Assembly (NCBI GenBank): GCA_045593825.1
Contig: JAZNXI010000148.1
Location: forward strand, 1-9,263
Origin: SIG299 sp045593825
GTDB lineage: Bacteria; Bacillota; Clostridia; Lachnospirales; Lachnospiraceae
Length of the DNA: 9,263 nt
Direction of reading: 5' to 3'
Shown here: positions 6,826 through 9,263 of the stretch, piece after piece
Layout of the letters: the number at the start of each line of letters is the position of its first letter
How positions within the stretch are numbered: the stretch's first letter is position 1
Program-made: the position numbers and the translations under genes
The notes under the pieces: generated by a model
Told to the model about the DNA's origin: nothing
What the model saw: the letters and a program-made list of their open reading frames with translations, nothing else
Databases searched by the model: none

Positions 6826-7548
6826 TCAATCTTTTTCTGTAAAGAATTCGTGGCAGCCGTGCTTGAATAAAAATGTCAGATGATTATCAAACCAACGGAT
6901 GCCTCTCTTACTCGCTGCATCTCTCTGCATAAAGTATAACGCACCCTGGGAATAATCCTCACCGTTTAACGCACGCTCTACTGCTTCTATGGTAACCTCA
7001 TCCGGAGTTACACGGAAAATTCTTCCGTTGGCAACCGGAGCGAATTGTCCTTCATCAAAAACAACTTCTGCGATGGTATCACCACCAAAGCCGATTTCCC
7101 TACGGTTCAATACAACATTCGCTACCAGAATTCTTCCGATAACATCCTCGGTGCTTGCTTCCGCATGAACAATTTTTAATAACACCTGATAATCATCATC
7201 GGTGATGGCGAAACGCTTGCCGTGGTAATTTACGATGTGGTCGGTGGAGCTGGACATCAAATCCAGATCACGTTTTTTTACTTCTGCCAGCGCAATTGCC
7301 GCCAGCTTTGCATCCGTCATCTCACCATACTTAAACTCATGATACACATTCTTCCAAACATCTTCCGCACATATCAAATCCAAGGAAGCTTTTGTTTCTT
7401 CTGTTGTATTCTCTAATTCTACTTTGATTACTGCCTTTTTTGCTTCTGCATTTGCGGTTCTTACAAAACCCTCCGGTGCGAAAATTTGAACAGCCAGTCC
7501 TAAAAACAAAGCCGCAAATAATACGAACCATTTCTTCTGCTTAAACAT
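6826..7548 (-). CDS. SleB/CwlJ-type cell wall hydrolase (Hydrolase_2 family)
   Basis: This encodes 240 residues. An N-terminal signal sequence (residues ~1-34: KQKK, a hydrophobic stretch, then TANA/E) sends it outside the membrane. Residues ~120-240 form the SleB/CwlJ catalytic domain. KIVHAEAS contains the conserved Glu (E130) expected to be catalytic. It is followed by VIGRILVANVVLNRR (136-150), FDEGQFAPV (164-172), a GALYF segment (202-206) and a terminal H-EFF near 233. The family cleaves peptidoglycan as a lytic enzyme. There is no N-terminal peptidoglycan-binding domain, unlike full-length SleB. Residues 35-118 are charged linker-like sequence I do not recognise. The start is supported by GAGG six bases upstream. 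Family members act in spore cortex breakdown, but general wall turnover is equally possible here. It has its own promoter and terminator. Confidence 0.9.
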   Translation of the reverse strand: MFKQKKWFVLFAALFLGLAVQIFAPEGFVRTANAEAKKAVIKVELENTTEETKASLDLICAEDVWKNVYHEFKYGEMTDAKLAAIALAEVKKRDLDLMSSSTDHIVNYHGKRFAITDDDYQVLLKIVHAEASTEDVIGRILVANVVLNRREIGFGGDTIAEVVFDEGQFAPVANGRIFRVTPDEVTIEAVERALNGEDYSQGALYFMQRDAASKRGIRWFDNHLTFLFKHGCHEFFTEKD

Positions 7549-7572
7549 ATTTTACCTCGTTTTTCTCAAAAT

Positions 7573-7602
7573 AAATTACTTAAAAAATCGATATTTTGTC
7601 AA
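7573..7602 (-). promoter_or_regulatory. Promoter of the cell wall hydrolase gene
   Basis: On the minus strand a perfect TTGACA (7602-7597) is followed by an 18-base spacer and TAATTT (7578-7573), a weak -10. The leader would be about 20 bases. The GAGG RBS lies at 7558-7555, six bases before the ATG. Confidence 0.6.
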
Positions 7603-7789
7603 CTTCGAGGAGTGAGTTTAAACCAAAAACCCGCATTCTGTCAATCGGTTCTTCCGATTTTCGTTATATCTTCTAAAAAAATAAAACCTTTTTTTCGCCA
7701 TCCTTTACCTCTTTTGTGCGTTTTTACCATTTTTTTTGACTTTTTTTGTGATTTTTGCACAACACTTTTTCCGTTTTCATTTTTGTACT

Positions 7790-7805
7790 TATAGTGTAGA
7801 CTATA
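7790..7805 (+). promoter_or_regulatory. Candidate -10 within an inverted repeat upstream of the AP2 gene
   Basis: TATAGT (7790-7795) is a 5/6 match to a -10 box and forms an inverted repeat with ACTATA (7800-7805) across 4 bases. No good -35 lies at 17 bases (TTTTCC). The overlap of a -10 and an inverted repeat would suit an operator, possibly bound by the DNA-binding product downstream. This is inference. Confidence 0.35.
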
Positions 7806-7832
7806 GGTAAATCATGATTTATTGTGCATTTT

Positions 7833-7837
7833 GGAGG
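7833..7837 (+). promoter_or_regulatory. RBS of the AP2-domain gene
   Basis: GGAGG lies 7 bases before the ATG at 7845. It falls inside the alternative reading that starts at the GTG at 7824, which argues against that longer start. Confidence 0.85.
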
Positions 7838-7844
7838 TAAAAAC

Positions 7845-8645
7845 ATGCTCCCGGGCGTATATTTGAACAAAAAAAAGGACGGAACAACCTTATACCGAGC
7901 ATCCATCACCCACGGCGGAAAGCATATCAGTCTGGGCAGTTTTCCTGATGAGCAGACGGCACACCGGGCCTACCTGGAAGCATCTTCCCTGTTTTCTACC
8001 CGCCAGCCCGCCTCCCGCCTTTTAGAACATTACAAACCGGAGCAACAGACGCTTCCCTTTGAAAAATGGGTGGTACTTTTAAACTACCGCGACAACGACA
8101 TTTATATCAAAACACCTATCTATCTGGAGCACCGCTCCTTCCTGTACCATTACAGCCAAACGGTCCGGTTCCGTTTTGATGTAGACGACCTGTTTTACTA
8201 CTCCAACCATAAGATTATGAAGCGGGGCAACCATCTTTTTGTGGCAGACTACGGCATGCAGGTAAATATTCTTTCCCGTTACGGCATCAAAAACTACGCC
8301 GTCCCCGGCCGGGACTACCGCTTCGTTAACGGCGATGACACCGACTTCCGCTACCGCAACATCGAAATCATCAACCGCTACCACGGCGTCACCAAGCAAA
8401 TCTTAAAAGGCCGCGAAGTCTATGTCACCAAAATCCATATTAATGGAGATTATATTGTAGGAAGATACCCTACCGAAAACGAAGCCGCTGCCGCCTATAA
8501 CCGCGCTGCCATGCTTCTACAAGAACAGGGCATAAACAAGAACTTTCCAATTAATTATATAGAGGGAATTTCTGACATTGAATATGCAAACTTACTGATG
8601 AAGGTGAGAATCTCTTCTAAAATAAGAAACTTTAACAAGAAGTAA
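7845..8645 (+). CDS. AP2-domain DNA-binding protein with degenerate HNH-like core
   Basis: This encodes 266 residues. Residues ~4-48 (GVYLNKKKDG, YRASITHGGKHISLGSF, A-RAYLEA) follow the AP2 pattern of a three-stranded sheet and a helix. Residues ~179-238 (YHGVTKQI, VTKIHINGDYIVGRYPTENEAAAAYNRAA) are a second AP2-like unit. Between them, ~112-178, FVADYGMQVNILSRYGIKNYAV and RFVNGDDTDFRYRNIEIIN resemble the core of AP2/HNH homing endonucleases. The position where HNH proteins usually have the metal-site histidine reads DYRFVNGD, so nuclease activity is doubtful. Bacterial AP2 domains are known mainly from such homing enzymes. A domesticated DNA-binding remnant, perhaps a regulator, is the best guess. 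The gene has its own RBS, a possible operator and phased T-tracts upstream, and a terminator at 8722-8797. Base composition changes around 8430: GC-richer before, AT-rich after. It converges on rnpB. Confidence 0.8.
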   Translation: MLPGVYLNKKKDGTTLYRASITHGGKHISLGSFPDEQTAHRAYLEASSLFSTRQPASRLLEHYKPEQQTLPFEKWVVLLNYRDNDIYIKTPIYLEHRSFLYHYSQTVRFRFDVDDLFYYSNHKIMKRGNHLFVADYGMQVNILSRYGIKNYAVPGRDYRFVNGDDTDFRYRNIEIINRYHGVTKQILKGREVYVTKIHINGDYIVGRYPTENEAAAAYNRAAMLLQEQGINKNFPINYIEGISDIEYANLLMKVRISSKIRNFNKK

Positions 8646-8667
8646 TTTTTGCTTTTTTACTGCGTGC

Positions 8668-8690
8668 CCCGGCTTACAGCACTACTCAAA
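8668..8690. repeat. Inverted copy of the rnpB 3' end
   Basis: These 23 bases match the reverse complement of 8824-8846 (the rnpB 3' end) at 19 positions. All four differences are transitions, and in minus-strand RNA every one becomes a G-U pair. Minus-strand 8689-8674 (TTGAGTAGTGCTGTAA) also matches the 5' strand of rnpB P1 (9225-9210, TTGAGTAATACTGTAA) at 14 of 16. Confidence 0.75.
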
Positions 8691-8696
8691 CCAACT

Positions 8697-8815
8697 ATAA
8701 AAAGGCTTGTTGTAAACTAATGAATTTTGAGATTACTATTTCTAAGTGTCCGAAGAGGCAGGCGAACACAGAAATAGTAACTCAAAATTCTTTTTTTCTT
8801 ACAACAAGCCTTCGC
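8697..8815 (-). terminator. rnpB terminator with an 83-base hairpin inside its loop
   Basis: On the minus strand AAGGCTTGTTGTAA (8812-8799) pairs perfectly with TTACAACAAGCCTT (8715-8702) and runs into TTTTTATAG, a normal terminator tail. The 83 bases between the arms contain a second, nearly complete hairpin (8722-8790) instead of a short loop. Confidence 0.8.
8722..8797 (+). terminator. Terminator of the AP2 gene (inner hairpin)
   Basis: GAATTTTGAG (8722-8731) and TTACTATTTCT (8733-8743) pair with AGAAATAGTAA (8770-8780) and CTCAAAATTC (8781-8790), with one bulged A. GTGT / ACAC and CG / CG extend the stem around a 10-base loop. Seven T follow at 8791-8797, so it is oriented as the terminator for the plus-strand gene. 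The stem is unusually long, about 27 bp. Confidence 0.8.
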
Positions 8816-8823
8816 TTTTTTCT

Positions 8824-8846
8824 TTTGAGCAGCACTATAAGCCGGG
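8824..8846. repeat. Right arm of the outermost inverted repeat (rnpB 3' end)
   Basis: On the minus strand this is the conserved CCCGGCTTAT end of RNase P RNA plus the 3' strand of P1. It pairs with 8668-8690 across the two nested terminators, so 8668-8846 is a 179-bp imperfect palindrome. Confidence 0.75.
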
Positions 8847-9226
8847 TTCTGTATCAAACGGTCATCTTTCTTGACTGTACGTTACCGCACAGCTCCTCTG
8901 CCCGGTTCCCCGGACAGAACGCAACCAACCCGGAAGCACGACGGGCCGCCGTATCGCTTCCTATTCGGTCTTGCTTCGGGTGGAGTTTACACAGCCTTGT
9001 CTGTTACCAGCCAAGCGGTGGGCTCTTACCCCGCCATTCCACCATGACTCACCGCAAGGGATGAGCTGTTTCTTTTCTATTGCACTAGTCTTGGAGTCAC
9101 CTCCACCGGACGTTATCCGGCACCCTGCCCTATGAAGCCCGGACTTTCCTCACCTGCAACCTTTCGGTTTTGCAGCCGCGATCACCTGCCACACTTAAAT
9201 TAACATTATTTACAGTATTACTCAAC
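8825..9226 (-). ncRNA. rnpB: RNase P RNA, bacterial class A
   Basis: This is the catalytic RNA that removes 5' leaders from pre-tRNAs, working with the RnpA protein. On the minus strand it holds GAGGAAAGTCCGGGCTTCAT followed by AGGGCAGGGTGCC (9151-9117), the conserved 5' core of class A. AGACTAGTGCAATAGA and GTAAACTCCACCCG follow in the expected order, then CCGGGTTGG of the CCA-binding loop region (about 8922-8935) and the universal 3' ACAGAACCCGGCTTAT (8852-8837). The ends are set by P1: TTGAGTAATACTGTAA (9225-9210) pairs with the last 16 bases (8840-8825) with one A-C mismatch and some G-U pairs. About 20 AU-rich bases lie between P1 and P2, more than in E. coli. The class A rather than Bacillus-type form is clear from these blocks. 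Mature ends are good to a few bases. Confidence 0.95.
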
Positions 9227-9257
9227 GAATTTTCCTAATACTTCGCAAACAGCTCAT

Positions 9258-9263
9258 ATTATA
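9258..9263 (-). promoter_or_regulatory. Possible -10 box of rnpB at the window edge
   Basis: On the minus strand TATAAT occupies the last six bases, about 33 bases before the inferred mature 5' end. The -35 would lie outside, so the call rests on one hexamer. A start near 9251 would require 5' trimming of the RNA. Confidence 0.4.

Larger units (their letters stand above)
7603..7844. other. Divergent intergenic region with phased T-tracts
   Basis: This is most of the 296-base gap between the divergent hydrolase and AP2 genes; no gene is seen. Plus-strand T-runs are centred near 7713, 7723, 7733, 7744 and 7754, about 10 bp apart, a layout that bends DNA. Nearer the AP2 gene are TATAGT / ACTATA (7790-7805) and the palindrome AAATCATGATTT (7809-7820). 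Confidence 0.5.

Noticed and set aside
7824..7844. GTG start seven codons upstream of the AP2 protein
   Set aside because: It would place the only RBS inside the coding sequence; the ATG at 7845 is ideally spaced from GGAGG.
8079..8399. Minus-strand open frame antisense to the AP2 gene
   Set aside because: It is a valine-rich shadow of GC-rich codons on the other strand, with no RBS.
8696..8815. Insertion sequence or CRISPR-like repeat array at the nested hairpins
   Set aside because: There is no transposase, no clear target-site duplication and no regularly spaced direct repeats.
8720..9064. Plus-strand 114-codon open frame across the terminators and rnpB
   Set aside because: It is antisense to a conserved structural RNA, starts inside a terminator stem and has no RBS.

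Overview
The window reads as a low-to-medium GC Gram-positive anaerobe, most likely a clostridium of the Lachnospiraceae type. This rests on strong AGGAGG ribosome binding sites, consensus sigma-A promoters, U-tailed hairpin terminators, a SleB/CwlJ-type hydrolase, an AP2-domain protein and a class A RNase P RNA. The taxonomy is an inference from gene style, not from a database match.

Left part (1-5206): two paralogous, secreted, all-beta surface proteins lie tail to tail. The plus-strand copy enters from the left edge without its first ~98 residues and stops at 2047. The minus-strand copy is complete (4680 to 2380), with signal peptide, strong RBS, a TTGACC-N17-TATAAT promoter and a 5' hairpin on its leader. 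Each copy ends in its own version of the same terminator hairpin, so the duplication includes the 3' untranslated region. Between the minus-strand copy's promoter and thrC lies a gene-free stretch with three helically phased TGACA boxes and a GATGTGAC-type inverted repeat.

Middle part (5144-7602): thrC (threonine synthase) and a SleB-like cell wall hydrolase run on the minus strand. They are separated by a hairpin terminator whose upstream arm overlaps the -10 box of a candidate thrC promoter. They are therefore probably separate transcription units rather than one operon.

Right part (7603-9263): the hydrolase gene diverges from a plus-strand gene for a protein with two AP2-like domains around a degenerate HNH-like core. 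Phased T-tracts lie upstream of that gene. It converges on rnpB, the RNase P RNA, on the minus strand. The ~180 bp between them form nested inverted repeats: an inner hairpin that terminates the AP2 gene, an outer hairpin that terminates rnpB, and outside both a 23-bp inverted copy of the rnpB 3' end. That outermost copy also mimics the 5' strand of the inferred rnpB P1 helix.

The most unusual structure is this nested palindrome. A readthrough rnpB transcript could pair its own 3' end with the downstream copy instead of with its 5' end. The 3' UTR of the AP2 mRNA carries a sequence that could pair with the rnpB 5' strand.
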